A DNA stretch of 64,000 nt, taken from the NCBI GenBank assembly GCA_020161065.1, contig JAIUPH010000005.1, positions 124,001 through 188,000 on the forward strand, read 5' to 3'. The notes beneath the pieces are model-generated. The model was not told the DNA's origin. It did not search any database and saw only the letters and a program-made list of their open reading frames with translations. This DNA is from Pseudomonadota bacterium (GTDB lineage Bacteria; Pseudomonadota; Gammaproteobacteria; Burkholderiales; Burkholderiaceae_C). How positions within the stretch are numbered: the first letter of the stretch is position 1; every line of letters begins with the position of its first letter. This document shows positions 16,783 through 25,142 of this stretch, one piece after another. The position numbers and the translations under genes are program-made.

Positions 16783-16799
16783 CCCAGGGGTATCCTGGG
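16783..16799 (+). other. Small hairpin upstream of the M15-like gene
   Basis: CCCAGG-N5-CCTGGG lies about 20 bp before the AAGGAG ribosome-binding site of the gene at 16831. There is no T-run, so it is probably not a terminator. It might be an operator or leader hairpin. The rest of 16595-16830 shows nothing recognisable. Confidence 0.25.
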
Positions 16800-16830
16800 C
16801 ACCGCTCGAAGCCGGCAAGGAGACCCAGCC

Positions 16831-17646
16831 ATGTTGGAACTGCCTCTCGACAAGGCCACGGTCAAGAAGGTCGGCAACCACCAGTACTACGTCTTCCCGG
16901 CGCCGTCGACCCATTCCAACCAGACGAATCGACCGCCCAAATATGCGGATAGCGCTCTCCTCAAGCCCTACACGGGCGCGGGATCGAACGGCATCGCGCA
17001 GCTTCTGCCGGGCGACGTTCACGCCGCTGCGAACGCGATGATGACGGCGCTTCGCTGCTACGGCGATGCGATCGACGACTGGAGCATGAAGAGCGCCGTG
17101 ATCCAGAACGGATACCGGGCCGACAACGAGGCGCAGGGCCGCAACTACCTGCGCATCATCAAGAAGACGATCAAGGAGCACCCCGACGTCTTCGGCGCGC
17201 TCGAGTTTCCGGGCAGCCTGGAGCAGGATGCCCAGTCGGTCCTCGGGCGGCCCGGCGATCCGCGGCGCACGGCCTTTCACCAGAAGGTTGCGGCTGCGCC
17301 GGGCTGGGACGCCAAGCTGGCCGCGGCGTTGTTCAGGCTGGTGGACAGCGTCTACACGCCGCGCGGCACGAACCCGCATGCGACCGGACTGGTGTTCGAC
17401 CTCGACTTCACGATCTTCGACGGCGGCAGGGGCGAGCGAAAGCTCGGCGCCGAGCCGTCCTTGAACGCCCTGGCGCTGCGCAGCGCGGCCGGCATGTGGC
17501 TCAACCGGTACTCGATGATGTTCGGCTTCGACTCGTACGACACGAGCAAGGAGATCTGGCACCAGGAGTTCCGCAGCCCGAAGACGGGCGACGGATCGCC
17601 GGAGGCGATTGCACTCCTCAACTGCTGCAGATCGGCGCCCGATTGA
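16831..17646 (+). CDS. Cryptic M15/VanY-type zinc D,D-peptidase-like protein
   Basis: A 271-residue protein without signal peptide or membrane segment. It has the landmarks of peptidase family M15: QNGYRADNEAQ (residues 92-101, matching SGYRS...Q of VanY), PHATGLVFD (182-190, matching SxHxxGxAxD with metal ligands His183 and Asp190), WLNRYSMMFGFDSYD (223-237), and EIWHQEF (241-247, matching EPWHxxY with catalytic Glu241 and metal ligand His244). The family cleaves D-Ala-D-Ala bonds of peptidoglycan peptides, or acts as endolysin. The N-terminal 85 residues are not recognised. ATG at 16831 follows AAGGAG. Lack of an export signal raises the possibility of a phage-type lysin, a secretion-system cargo or an unusual intracellular substrate. 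Confidence 0.65.
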   Translation: MLELPLDKATVKKVGNHQYYVFPAPSTHSNQTNRPPKYADSALLKPYTGAGSNGIAQLLPGDVHAAANAMMTALRCYGDAIDDWSMKSAVIQNGYRADNEAQGRNYLRIIKKTIKEHPDVFGALEFPGSLEQDAQSVLGRPGDPRRTAFHQKVAAAPGWDAKLAAALFRLVDSVYTPRGTNPHATGLVFDLDFTIFDGGRGERKLGAEPSLNALALRSAAGMWLNRYSMMFGFDSYDTSKEIWHQEFRSPKTGDGSPEAIALLNCCRSAPD

Positions 17647-17796
17647 TCGACGGCAATGCCAGCCGGATGCAGCGCGCGTGCAGTGGCGAAGCAGCACTGG
17701 TGGCCCGGTTCGTGCCAGCACGAGTGGCACGAAATCCCTGCACCTTGGACATCGTCGAGTACGCGCGCCACCGCGCCGCGCGGTCAGCGAGTCCCG

Positions 17797-18678
17797 TCAG
17801 CCGATCGCCCTCGTGCCGCGGCAGGCCGGATCGTCCGGGCAGCCCCAGAACCCGCGGCCGGCGTTGGCGCCGCGCCTCGCCGTCCGCCGGACCATGGCCC
17901 TGGCGCAGACCGGGCATCTGGGCGCGTCCAATGCATCACTCGGCGCCGTCGCTGCGGCTGCCTGCCGAGGCTCGGCATGCGTGTCGACGGCCGCTGGATT
18001 CGACGCTGCGCCACCTGCCGTCCGAATCAAGGCATGCAACTGCGGACCGTCGATCAAGCGGATGTTGCGGCCCTGCGCGAAGGCGACGGCGTCCGCGGTG
18101 AAGCGGCCCGACGTGATGACGAAGCCGCCCGTCGCGCCCCGCGCCGCCATCACGCCGTACAACTCGCGAACAACGTCGACGCCCACCTTGAAGGCCCGCC
18201 ACTGCTTGCACTGCACGAGAAACTTCTCCGCGCCCCGGATCAACACGAGGTCGACGCCGCCATCGGCTCCGCCGCCGCCGGTCTCTGCGACGCGGTAGCC
18301 CTGCAGCCGAAAGGCTTCGCCCACCAATCTCTCGAACTGCTGCCAGCTCATGGCGTGGAGCGCGTCCGCGGATCGGCTGTGGGTCACGTCATCGACCAGT
18401 CGCTTTCGTTCGGCGCGATGCCACGCTGAGACGCCGGCGCCGACAAGGCAGATCAGCGGGACGACGTATTGCCCGATGCCGGCCAGCGCGCGCCCCACCG
18501 CCTGGAGGGCCGTCGCACCGATCCGGCCGGGTTGCGCGCTGACGGCCACGGTTTGCGTTGCCCAGTGATGCAGCAGCAGGTAGGCAGCGAGTGCCAACGT
18601 AATGCCCACCCACCACGGCATCCTCGATACCAGTTCCAGAAGGTCCTCAACAGGACTGGACTTTCGACGTCTCGACAA
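17797..18678 (-). CDS. Membrane-anchored Mrr-like restriction endonuclease with C-terminal zinc ribbon
   Basis: A 293-residue protein in three parts. Two N-terminal membrane helices lie at about residues 22-45 and 63-88. A Mrr/PD-(D/E)xK nuclease domain spans about 105-215, starting SWQQFERLVGEAF, with catalytic residues in GGVDLVLIRG...FLVQCKQW. A C-terminal topoisomerase-type Cys4 zinc ribbon follows (CPVCARAMVRR...FWGCPDDPAC). Start at TTG 18678 behind GGAGAG, which keeps the conserved basic N terminus. An ATG at 18621 would truncate it. It could restrict incoming or modified DNA at the membrane. No methyltransferase gene is adjacent, as expected for a type IV-like enzyme. Confidence 0.8.
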   Translation of the reverse strand: MSRRRKSSPVEDLLELVSRMPWWVGITLALAAYLLLHHWATQTVAVSAQPGRIGATALQAVGRALAGIGQYVVPLICLVGAGVSAWHRAERKRLVDDVTHSRSADALHAMSWQQFERLVGEAFRLQGYRVAETGGGGADGGVDLVLIRGAEKFLVQCKQWRAFKVGVDVVRELYGVMAARGATGGFVITSGRFTADAVAFAQGRNIRLIDGPQLHALIRTAGGAASNPAAVDTHAEPRQAAAATAPSDALDAPRCPVCARAMVRRTARRGANAGRGFWGCPDDPACRGTRAIG

Positions 18679-18865
18679 CCCTCTCTCCCGGACGCGATTG
18701 GTGGAAGTGGCCGGAATTCTGGCCTGCCTTGGACCTCAGGCCGAGCCCCGCTGCCGGGCGGCGGAATCAGGCCGCCACAGGCGCTGGCTTCACCTTCAAC
18801 TTGTCGGCCTTCATGCGCTGACGCGAGTGCCACATGTCGACGTGCCCCCCATCGGCCGCCAGCCC

Positions 18866-19858
18866 TCAACCCCCCGCGTCGATCTCGATCACCGCGCGGC
18901 CGCGGTTGCGGCCGGCGATGAGGTCGTCCACCACCGAGGGCAGGCGGTCGAAGGGCACGACGCGGCGGATGCGGTCCAGGTGCTGGGGGCGCAGGTCGGT
19001 GGCCATGCGTTGCCACAGGTGTTCGCGCAGCGCGGTGTCGTTGTCGGAGTTCACGCCGATCAGGCGCACGCCGCGCAGGATGAAGGGCATCACCGTGGTG
19101 TGCAGCTCGATGCCGGCGGCGTTGCCGATGCTGGCGATCACGGCGTCCTTGTTCATCGTGCGCAGCAGGCCGGCCAGCGGCTCGCCGCCGAGGTTGTCGA
19201 CCGCCGCGGCCCAACGCGCGCTTTCCAGCGGGCGGCTGCCGGTCTGCAGTTCCGACGCGGCCACGATGCTGGCGGCCCCCAGCTCGCGCAGGTACTGCGC
19301 CTCGGCCGGCTTGCTGGTGATGGCCACCACCTCGTAGCCGCGGCGGGCCAGCATGTCGATGGCCACGCCGGCCACGCCGCCGGTGGCGCCGTTCACGGCC
19401 ACCGGGCCGCGCGCCGGGGCGCAGCCGTTCAGCTCCATCAGGTCGACGGCCAGCGCCGCGGTGTAGCCGGCCACGCCCAGCGTGATGGCTTCCAGCGGCG
19501 TCAAGCCATCGGGGATGCGGTTGACCCAGTCGGCCGGCACGCGCGCCCGCTCGGCGTAGCCGCCGTGGTGCGAGACGCCGAAGCCGTGGCTGTGCACGAC
19601 GACCGAGTCGCCGGCGCGAAAGCGCGGGCTGTCGGAGGCCTCGACCACGCCCACCGCGTCGATGCCGGCGATGCAGGGAAAGCGCCGGATGATCTTGCCC
19701 TTGCCGCTGGTCGCCAGCGCGTCTTTGTAGTTGACGCTGGCGTGGTGCACGCGCACGGTGACGTCGCCCGCGTCGAGCTGCGCATCAGTCAGCCGCGTGA
19801 AGCCGGCGCGCACGCCGCCGGCGTCGGATTCGACGAGGTAGGCCTTGAAGTCGTTCAT
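18866..19858 (-). CDS. acuI: YhdH/AcuI-type acrylyl-CoA reductase (MDR family)
   Basis: A 330-residue medium-chain dehydrogenase/reductase of the YhdH/AcuI quinone-oxidoreductase subgroup. It shows VNYKDALATSGKGKI near residue 42, FPCIAGIDAVGVV, HHGGYAERARV, and the nucleotide motif NGATGGVAGVAIDML near 156. It has no structural zinc lobe. AcuI reduces acrylyl-CoA to propionyl-CoA with NADPH; related enzymes reduce other enoyl-CoAs or quinones. It lies about 100 bp downstream of the AtuA-family gene on the same strand and may be the last gene of that CoA-linked catabolic operon. Confidence 0.8.
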   Translation of the reverse strand: MNDFKAYLVESDAGGVRAGFTRLTDAQLDAGDVTVRVHHASVNYKDALATSGKGKIIRRFPCIAGIDAVGVVEASDSPRFRAGDSVVVHSHGFGVSHHGGYAERARVPADWVNRIPDGLTPLEAITLGVAGYTAALAVDLMELNGCAPARGPVAVNGATGGVAGVAIDMLARRGYEVVAITSKPAEAQYLRELGAASIVAASELQTGSRPLESARWAAAVDNLGGEPLAGLLRTMNKDAVIASIGNAAGIELHTTVMPFILRGVRLIGVNSDNDTALREHLWQRMATDLRPQHLDRIRRVVPFDRLPSVVDDLIAGRNRGRAVIEIDAGG

Positions 19859-19956
19859 GGATCGGTCTCCGGTTCAGATGACGCTGCGCCGTCGGCGCGC
19901 GGCTGCATTTTGCTTGGCCGCGGCCGCGGCCGTCGGCTGCAGCGCCTGCATCGCCC

Positions 19957-21762
19957 TCAGCGCAACAGCCCCGGGTCGATGCGCACCGGCATCGACAACA
20001 GGATCTGCGCCATGCCCTTGCCCAGCGCGTCGTTGCGCAGCGAGGCCATGCCGCCGCCGTCCAGCGCCGCTTCGCAGACGAAGTTCAGCGCGTCGAAGCC
20101 GGGCAGTTCGTAGCGGTGGACCGGGCCCTGCACCAGGTGGCCCAGCCACTGCTGCACGCGCTGCGGCGTCACCTCGGCGCGCAGCACGGCCAGGTATTGC
20201 GGGCGGCGCGCGATGAGGCCGATGTTCGAGGTGTCGCCCTTGTCGCCGCTGCGGCCGTAGGCCAGTCGCACCAGCGGCACCTCGATGGTGGCGTTAGCTG
20301 CGGCGGCGGGCAGTGCCGCCGGCGGCACGGGTGGCATCGGTGGCGAGGGCGGTGCTGGCGTTGGCATCGCGGCCGCGGCGCCGCCCGGCACGTCGACGGC
20401 CAGCCGCTGCCCGTCGATCAGCACCCCCGGCTGCAGCCGCGCCTTGTCGACGAGAAAGGCGCATTGGCGGATCGACGGCCCCGGGCTCGGCCGCCCGCCG
20501 ACGCCGGTGGTGCCGGGCGACCAGCTGGTGCCGGCGGCTGCGATCTCGCGCGCGAAGAGTTCCAGCGCCGCTTTCTCGGCGTGCATCACGGCGACGAACA
20601 GCACCACCTCGCGCACGGCCGGCGTCGCCGCATGCGGGCCGTAGGCGCTCTCGGCGCCCAGCACCTCGATGCGTGTGCGCGTGTAGTCGCCGAAGCCGTT
20701 GGCGGCGAACAGCGCGCGCGTGCGCTCGATCAGCGCCTGGCCGGTGCGCTGCGCCTTGGCGGCGGCGTCGATGCCGACGATGGTCAACTGCGCGTTGCAG
20801 CGAAAGCCTTCGACGAAGGTGGCGCTGACCTTGTAGCCCGGGCCCGGCGCGCGGCCACGCGCGCCGCTGACGTGCACGCGATCGGGCCCCTGCTGCTGCA
20901 GCCGCACCTGCGTGAAGTCGCAGCTCACGTCGGGCAGCAAATAGGCCGCGGGGTCACCGATCTCGTAGAGGATTTGCTCGCCCACGGTGGCGGTGTTCAC
21001 CAGCCCGCCGGTGCCCGGCGGCTTGCCGACCACGAAGCGGCCGTCGGCGCTGCACTCGACGACGGGGTAGCCGATGTTGGCCCAGTCGGGCACCTGGTCC
21101 CAGTCGGTGTGCAGGCCGCCAGTGGCCTGGCAGCCGCATTCGATGACGTGGCCGGCCAGGCTGCCCTGCGCCAGGCGGTCGTACTCGTCGGGCCGCCAGC
21201 CGAACTCGTGCATCAGCACGCCCAGCGTCACGGCGCTGTCGACGCAGCGGCCGGTGACGACGATGTGCGCGCCGGCGTCCAGCGCGGCCTTGATCGGCAG
21301 CGCGCCCAGGTAGGCGTTGGCGCTGACCACCTGCTCGGGCAGGGCGTGGCCTTTTTGCAGGTCGCGCACGCCTTCGGCGCGCAGCGCGGGCAGCAGCGGC
21401 ATCACGTCGTCGCCTTCGACGACGGCGATCTTCAGCGCCAGCCCCTGCGCGGCGGCCAGCGCGGCAATCGCCTCGGCGCAGCCGCGCGGGTTCATGCCGC
21501 CGGCGTTGCTGACGACGCGGATGCCGCGCTCGGCAATCTCGCCGAGCAGCGCCTTCATGGTCACCGTCACGAAGTCGGTCGCGTAGCCCAGCTCGGGCTT
21601 GCGCAGCCGCGCGGCGGCCAGGATCGACATGGTCAGTTCGGCCAGGTAGTCGAACACCAGGTAGTCGACCTTGCCCTGGCGCACCAGTTGCGGCGCGCCG
21701 ACGCTGCTGTCGCCCCAGAAGCCGGAAGCGCCGCCGATGCGGATGGTCTTGGTCGGGTTCAC
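19957..21762 (-). CDS. AtuA/DUF1446-family acyclic terpene utilisation-like protein
   Basis: A 601-residue protein. The DUF1446/AtuA domain (about residues 6-460) opens IRIGGASGFWGDS and contains YLVFDYLAELTMSIL, SNAGGMNPRGCAEAI, VTGRCVDSAVTLG and GCQATGGLHTDW. A Pro/Ala-rich linker leads to the AtuA-like C-terminal ferredoxin-fold domain (about 495-600, with AYGRSGDKGDTSNIG). AtuA of Pseudomonas is needed for citronellol/geraniol breakdown, but this family is broad and its reaction is poorly defined. GTG at 21762 (GGAGA upstream) fits the conserved N terminus. An ATG at 21804 overlaps the upstream stop and is an alternative. Confidence 0.8.
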   Translation of the reverse strand: MNPTKTIRIGGASGFWGDSSVGAPQLVRQGKVDYLVFDYLAELTMSILAAARLRKPELGYATDFVTVTMKALLGEIAERGIRVVSNAGGMNPRGCAEAIAALAAAQGLALKIAVVEGDDVMPLLPALRAEGVRDLQKGHALPEQVVSANAYLGALPIKAALDAGAHIVVTGRCVDSAVTLGVLMHEFGWRPDEYDRLAQGSLAGHVIECGCQATGGLHTDWDQVPDWANIGYPVVECSADGRFVVGKPPGTGGLVNTATVGEQILYEIGDPAAYLLPDVSCDFTQVRLQQQGPDRVHVSGARGRAPGPGYKVSATFVEGFRCNAQLTIVGIDAAAKAQRTGQALIERTRALFAANGFGDYTRTRIEVLGAESAYGPHAATPAVREVVLFVAVMHAEKAALELFAREIAAAGTSWSPGTTGVGGRPSPGPSIRQCAFLVDKARLQPGVLIDGQRLAVDVPGGAAAAMPTPAPPSPPMPPVPPAALPAAAANATIEVPLVRLAYGRSGDKGDTSNIGLIARRPQYLAVLRAEVTPQRVQQWLGHLVQGPVHRYELPGFDALNFVCEAALDGGGMASLRNDALGKGMAQILLSMPVRIDPGLLR

Positions 21763-21800
21763 GGTCGGGCTCTCCAAGGGATGGGCGGCGGGCCGCCCGG

Positions 21801-22781
21801 TCATTCGGGCTCGATGCCCGCGGCCTTGATGACGCGGCCCCACTTGCCGGACTCGGCCGCCTGGAACTGCGCCAGCTGCTCGGGCGTGCTCAGGGCTTCC
21901 TCGCCGCTGGTCTTGGCCAGGAAGTCGCGCGCCAGCGGCGACGCCGAGGCCTTGGCCAGCCAAGCGTTGAAGCGCTGCACGATGGGCTGCGGCGTGCCGG
22001 CCGGCAGGTAGGCCGCCGTCCAGTACGACATGTCGTAGCCCTTGACGCCGGCTTCGGCCACCGTCGGCAGCGCGGGCACGGCCGCCAGCCGCTTGCTGCC
22101 GCTGACCGCCAGCGCGCGCAGGCGGCCGCCTTCCACCTGGGGCAGCGCGGTCGGCGCGTCGGCGAACATGAAGTCGAGCTGGCCGCCGATGAGGTCGGTG
22201 ATGGCCATCGGGTTGCTCTTGTACGGCACGTTGACCATGTCGACGTGGGCCATCTGCTTGAGCAGTTCGCTGGCGACCCGGCTCGACGACGACCCGCTGC
22301 CGAAGTTCAGCTTGCCGGGCGACTTGCGCGCGGCGGCCAGCAGGTCGCCCACCGATTTGTACGGCGAATCGGGCCGCACCAGCAGCAGCATGTAGCCCTT
22401 GGACAGCAGGCTCACCGGTGCGAAGTCTTTCACCGGGTCGTAGGGCAGCTTCTTGAACAGGTGCTCGTTCGCCGATTGCGTGGTGTTGGTGGTCAGCAGC
22501 ACGGTGTAGCCGTCGGGCGGCGCCTTGGCCACGAACTGCGCGGCCATGAAGCCGCTGGCGCCGGCGCGGTTGTCCACCACCAGGGGCACGTGCGTCTCCT
22601 CGCCCAGCACCTTGGCGAAGACGCGGGCCATCTGGTCGGTGCCGCTGCCGGCCGCGAACGGCACCACCAGCGTGATGGGCTTGCTCGGGAACGAATCGGC
22701 CTGTGCCTGCGCGGCGCCGGCGCCCAGCGCACAGGCGGCCGCGGCCAGCAGCAGGGCGATTCGGCGGCGGGAATGGATCAT
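21801..22781 (-). CDS. Bug/TctC-family tripartite transporter substrate-binding protein
   Basis: A 326-residue periplasmic binding protein with a clear signal peptide (residues 1-28, ending QAQA). The Bug pattern is SFPSKPITLVVPFAAGSGTD, VVDNRAGASGFMAAQFV, PPDGYTVLLT and YDPVKDFAPVSLL. Bug proteins are abundant in Burkholderiales and bind carboxylic acids, often as orphan sensors or receptors without adjacent TctAB membrane genes, as here. It is sandwiched between a CoA-transferase gene (ATGA overlap at 22778-22781) and the AtuA gene. It therefore probably captures the carboxylate that this operon degrades. Confidence 0.88.
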   Translation of the reverse strand: MIHSRRRIALLLAAAACALGAGAAQAQADSFPSKPITLVVPFAAGSGTDQMARVFAKVLGEETHVPLVVDNRAGASGFMAAQFVAKAPPDGYTVLLTTNTTQSANEHLFKKLPYDPVKDFAPVSLLSKGYMLLLVRPDSPYKSVGDLLAAARKSPGKLNFGSGSSSSRVASELLKQMAHVDMVNVPYKSNPMAITDLIGGQLDFMFADAPTALPQVEGGRLRALAVSGSKRLAAVPALPTVAEAGVKGYDMSYWTAAYLPAGTPQPIVQRFNAWLAKASASPLARDFLAKTSGEEALSTPEQLAQFQAAESGKWGRVIKAAGIEPE

Positions 22782-23971
22782 GGGCTCTCCTTGGGGTGCG
22801 ATGGGGTCGGCGCGGCGGCCGGGTTGGCGGTTGGCATTCCGTATAACGCGTTATGTTGGCCGAGTCGCGGCGCCGGCGCGGCGATGCCGGGGCGCCGGCC
22901 GTCGAACGACAGCGGCGAGGCCGTCAGCCGGAAGTCTTCGCCCGGCACCGGCGCCAGCATGGCCAGCGCCTGCACCTGCGGGTCGGCCAGCGCCTGCGGC
23001 ACGCTGTTCACCGGCGCGCAGGGCACGCCGGCGGCCTGCAGTCGCGCCACCCACTCGGCGCGCGGCCGCGCCGCCAGCAGCGGCGCCAGTTCGGCCAGCA
23101 GCAGCGCCTTGTGCGCCAGCCGCGCGCGGTTGGTGGCGTAGCGCTCGTCGGCCAGCCACTGGCGGCGGTCCAGCAGCTCGGCCAGCTTGGCGAACAGGCG
23201 GTCGTTGCCGCAGCAGATCAGCAGCGGCCCGTCGGCGGTGTCGAAGGCCTCGTAGGGCACGAAGCCGGGGTGGCCCGAGCGGTGGCGCTCGGGCAGCCGG
23301 CCTTCGTTGAGGTAGGCGTCGCTCGTCTGGCCGTTCCACACCAGCGCGGCTTCCAGCAGCGAGGTCTGCAGCACGCCGCCGCGGCCGCTTTGCGCGCGCC
23401 GGTGCAGCAGCGCCAGCACGCCGATCACCAGCCACATGCCGCTGCCCTGGTCGCACAGCGAAGCGCCGGCGCGCAGCGGCGGATCGTCGGGCCCGCCATT
23501 GGTGCTGGACAGGCCGCTGAAGGCCTGCACCAGCGGCTCGTAGCCCGGGCGCAGCGCCATCGGGCCGAGGTGGCCGAAGGCCGAGATCTCGCCGTAGATC
23601 AGCCGCGGGTGGCGCGCGCACAGCGTGGCGCCGTCGATGCCCAGCGCCCGCGGCACGTCGGGCCGCAGGTTGTGGATGCAGACGTCGGCCTGCGCCAGCA
23701 GTTGCGCCAGGCCGTCGCGGCCGGCCTCGGTGTGCAGGTCCAGAGCCACCGAGCGTTTGCCGCGGTTGAAGATGTGGAACGCCAGCGCGTCGTCGTGGCG
23801 GAAAGCTACGCCCATGCGGCGCGCATCGTCGCCGCCTTCGACGCGCTCGACCTTGATGACCTCGGCGCCCAGGTCGGCCAGGATGGCGCCGGCGAACGGG
23901 CCGGCCAGCACCTGCCCCAGTTCGACCACGCGCACGCCGGCCAGCGGCGCGGCTGCTGCTGTCGCGTTCAC
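22778..23971 (-). CDS. CaiB/BaiF-family CoA transferase
   Basis: A 397-residue type III CoA transferase. It has VRVVELGQVLAGPFAG near residue 14, DLGAEVIKVERVEGGDDAR, FNRGKRSVALDL, the catalytic Asp region of NLRPDVPRALGID, and PGYEPLVQAFSGL. It would move CoA from a donor acyl-CoA to a carboxylate substrate, the activation step of the catabolic operon. GTG at 23971 has a good AAGGAG. The stop overlaps the TctC-like start. The tandem heptamer repeat at 24031-24072 lies about 60 bp upstream, in its promoter region. Confidence 0.88.
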   Translation of the reverse strand: MNATAAAAPLAGVRVVELGQVLAGPFAGAILADLGAEVIKVERVEGGDDARRMGVAFRHDDALAFHIFNRGKRSVALDLHTEAGRDGLAQLLAQADVCIHNLRPDVPRALGIDGATLCARHPRLIYGEISAFGHLGPMALRPGYEPLVQAFSGLSSTNGGPDDPPLRAGASLCDQGSGMWLVIGVLALLHRRAQSGRGGVLQTSLLEAALVWNGQTSDAYLNEGRLPERHRSGHPGFVPYEAFDTADGPLLICCGNDRLFAKLAELLDRRQWLADERYATNRARLAHKALLLAELAPLLAARPRAEWVARLQAAGVPCAPVNSVPQALADPQVQALAMLAPVPGEDFRLTASPLSFDGRRPGIAAPAPRLGQHNALYGMPTANPAAAPTPSHPKESP

Positions 23972-24030
23972 GTGCTTGTCTCCTTTTGCTCGTTCTCTTG
24001 ACGGCGGCCAGTCTAGGGCAGGATTTGCCG

Positions 24031-24072
24031 CCCATCGCCCATCGCCCATCGCCCATCGCCCATCGCCGATCG
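24031..24072. repeat. Tandem heptamer CCCATCG, 5 perfect plus 1 near copy
   Basis: Five exact copies of CCCATCG (24031-24065) are followed by CCGATCG (24066-24072). The tract sits in the 259-bp divergent region between the CoA-transferase gene (start 23971, minus) and the lipoprotein gene (24231, plus). A 7-bp unit can change copy number by slipped-strand replication, which would alter promoter spacing for one or both genes. Confidence 0.8.
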
Positions 24073-24230
24073 CCCGCCGCGTGCTGCACGACTTCGACAG
24101 CGCGCTGGTGAAGCAGGGCCTGGGCATCGCCGCGCCGCCGCGTCTGTCGCTCGGGCTGGCCGACCGCGCGCGGCTGCTATCGTCGCTGCCGCGCGAGCAA
24201 TGCCGCCCGCGCAGCAGCGGGGGATGCGCC

Positions 24231-25073
24231 ATGAACACAACCGGGTTGGGTGCGCTGCGCACCGTGCTGGCCGCGGCTGCGGCCGCTGGCATCGTCGGCG
24301 CGTGCGTGCAGGCGCCGGGCAACGCGCCACCGCCCGCGGCCACGTTGAGCGAAGCCGGCATCGCCGCCATCGTCAACCGCGCCGACCGCACCGCGGCCGA
24401 CCGCGAGAACGACAAGCGGCGCAAGCCCGAGCAGATGCTGGCCTTCATCGGCCTGCGCCCCGGCATGACGGCGCTCGACCTGATGGCCGGCGGCGGCTAT
24501 ACCAGCGAACTGCTGGCGCGCGCCATCGGCCCCGGCGGCAAGGTCTATGCGCAGGCAACGCCGCGCGACGCCAACCGGCCCGCGCCGCCGAACGCCCGAT
24601 TGCCCGGGGCCGGCGTGCTGGAGCGCGAAGCGCGGCTGTCCGCCGACAAGGCCGGCGCGGCGCCGATCGAACTGCTGCTGCGGCGGCTGGGCGACCCCCT
24701 GCCGCCGGAGCTGGCGCAGGGCACGCTCGACGTGGTGACGCTGATGTTCAACTACCACGACCTCGGCGCGCTGGGCGAGGGCCGCGCGCAGATGAACCGC
24801 GCCGTCTTCGCGGCGCTGAAGCCCGGCGGCCTCTACGTCGTCGCCGACCATGCCGGCCGGCCCGGCACCGGCATCTCGGAATCGACCACGCTGCACCGCA
24901 TCGAAGAAGCCTTCCTGCGCCAGGAGGTCGAGGCGGCCGGCTTCAAGCTGCTGGCGGCCGGCAACTTCCTGCGCAACCCGGCCGACCCGCGTGACCGCGA
25001 AACGCCCGTGCCGCCGATGCCCAAGGACGAGTTCGTGCTGAAGTTCGTCAAGCCGGGCGGCGCCGGCCGTTGA
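24231..25073 (+). CDS. Predicted lipoprotein with SAM-methyltransferase-like domain
   Basis: A 280-residue protein. Its N terminus (hydrophobic Ala-rich stretch, then GIVGAC) is a lipobox with Cys25, so it is probably anchored to a membrane on the periplasmic side. The rest is a class I methyltransferase-like Rossmann domain: GMTALDLMAGGGYTSELLARAIG (motif I, about 79-101), DVVTLMFNYHDLG, and LKPGGLYVVADHAG. An exported methyltransferase fold is unusual because SAM is cytoplasmic. Such secreted homologues are common in proteobacteria and their activity is unknown. ATG at 24231 is the only start that gives the signal peptide. Confidence 0.75.
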   Translation: MNTTGLGALRTVLAAAAAAGIVGACVQAPGNAPPPAATLSEAGIAAIVNRADRTAADRENDKRRKPEQMLAFIGLRPGMTALDLMAGGGYTSELLARAIGPGGKVYAQATPRDANRPAPPNARLPGAGVLEREARLSADKAGAAPIELLLRRLGDPLPPELAQGTLDVVTLMFNYHDLGALGEGRAQMNRAVFAALKPGGLYVVADHAGRPGTGISESTTLHRIEEAFLRQEVEAAGFKLLAAGNFLRNPADPRDRETPVPPMPKDEFVLKFVKPGGAGR

Positions 25074-25142
25074 TGCCCGCCGGGCCCGCGCAGGCCCTGG
25101 CGCAGGCCCCGGCGCTGGCCCTGTCGCAGGCCCTGGCGCCGC

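Noticed and set aside
18767-18835. 22-codon minus-strand frame starting M-W-H-S-R-Q-R
   Set aside because: Too short to assign and without a ribosome-binding site. It could be the 3-prime remnant of a lost gene, but no family was recognised. The remainder of 18679-18865 shows nothing else.
24031-24072. CRISPR array
   Set aside because: The units are contiguous heptamers without spacers.
25074-25142. CAGGCCCTGGCG-like imperfect repeats after the lipoprotein gene
   Set aside because: Short degenerate repeat between convergent genes; no terminator T-run and no coding content.
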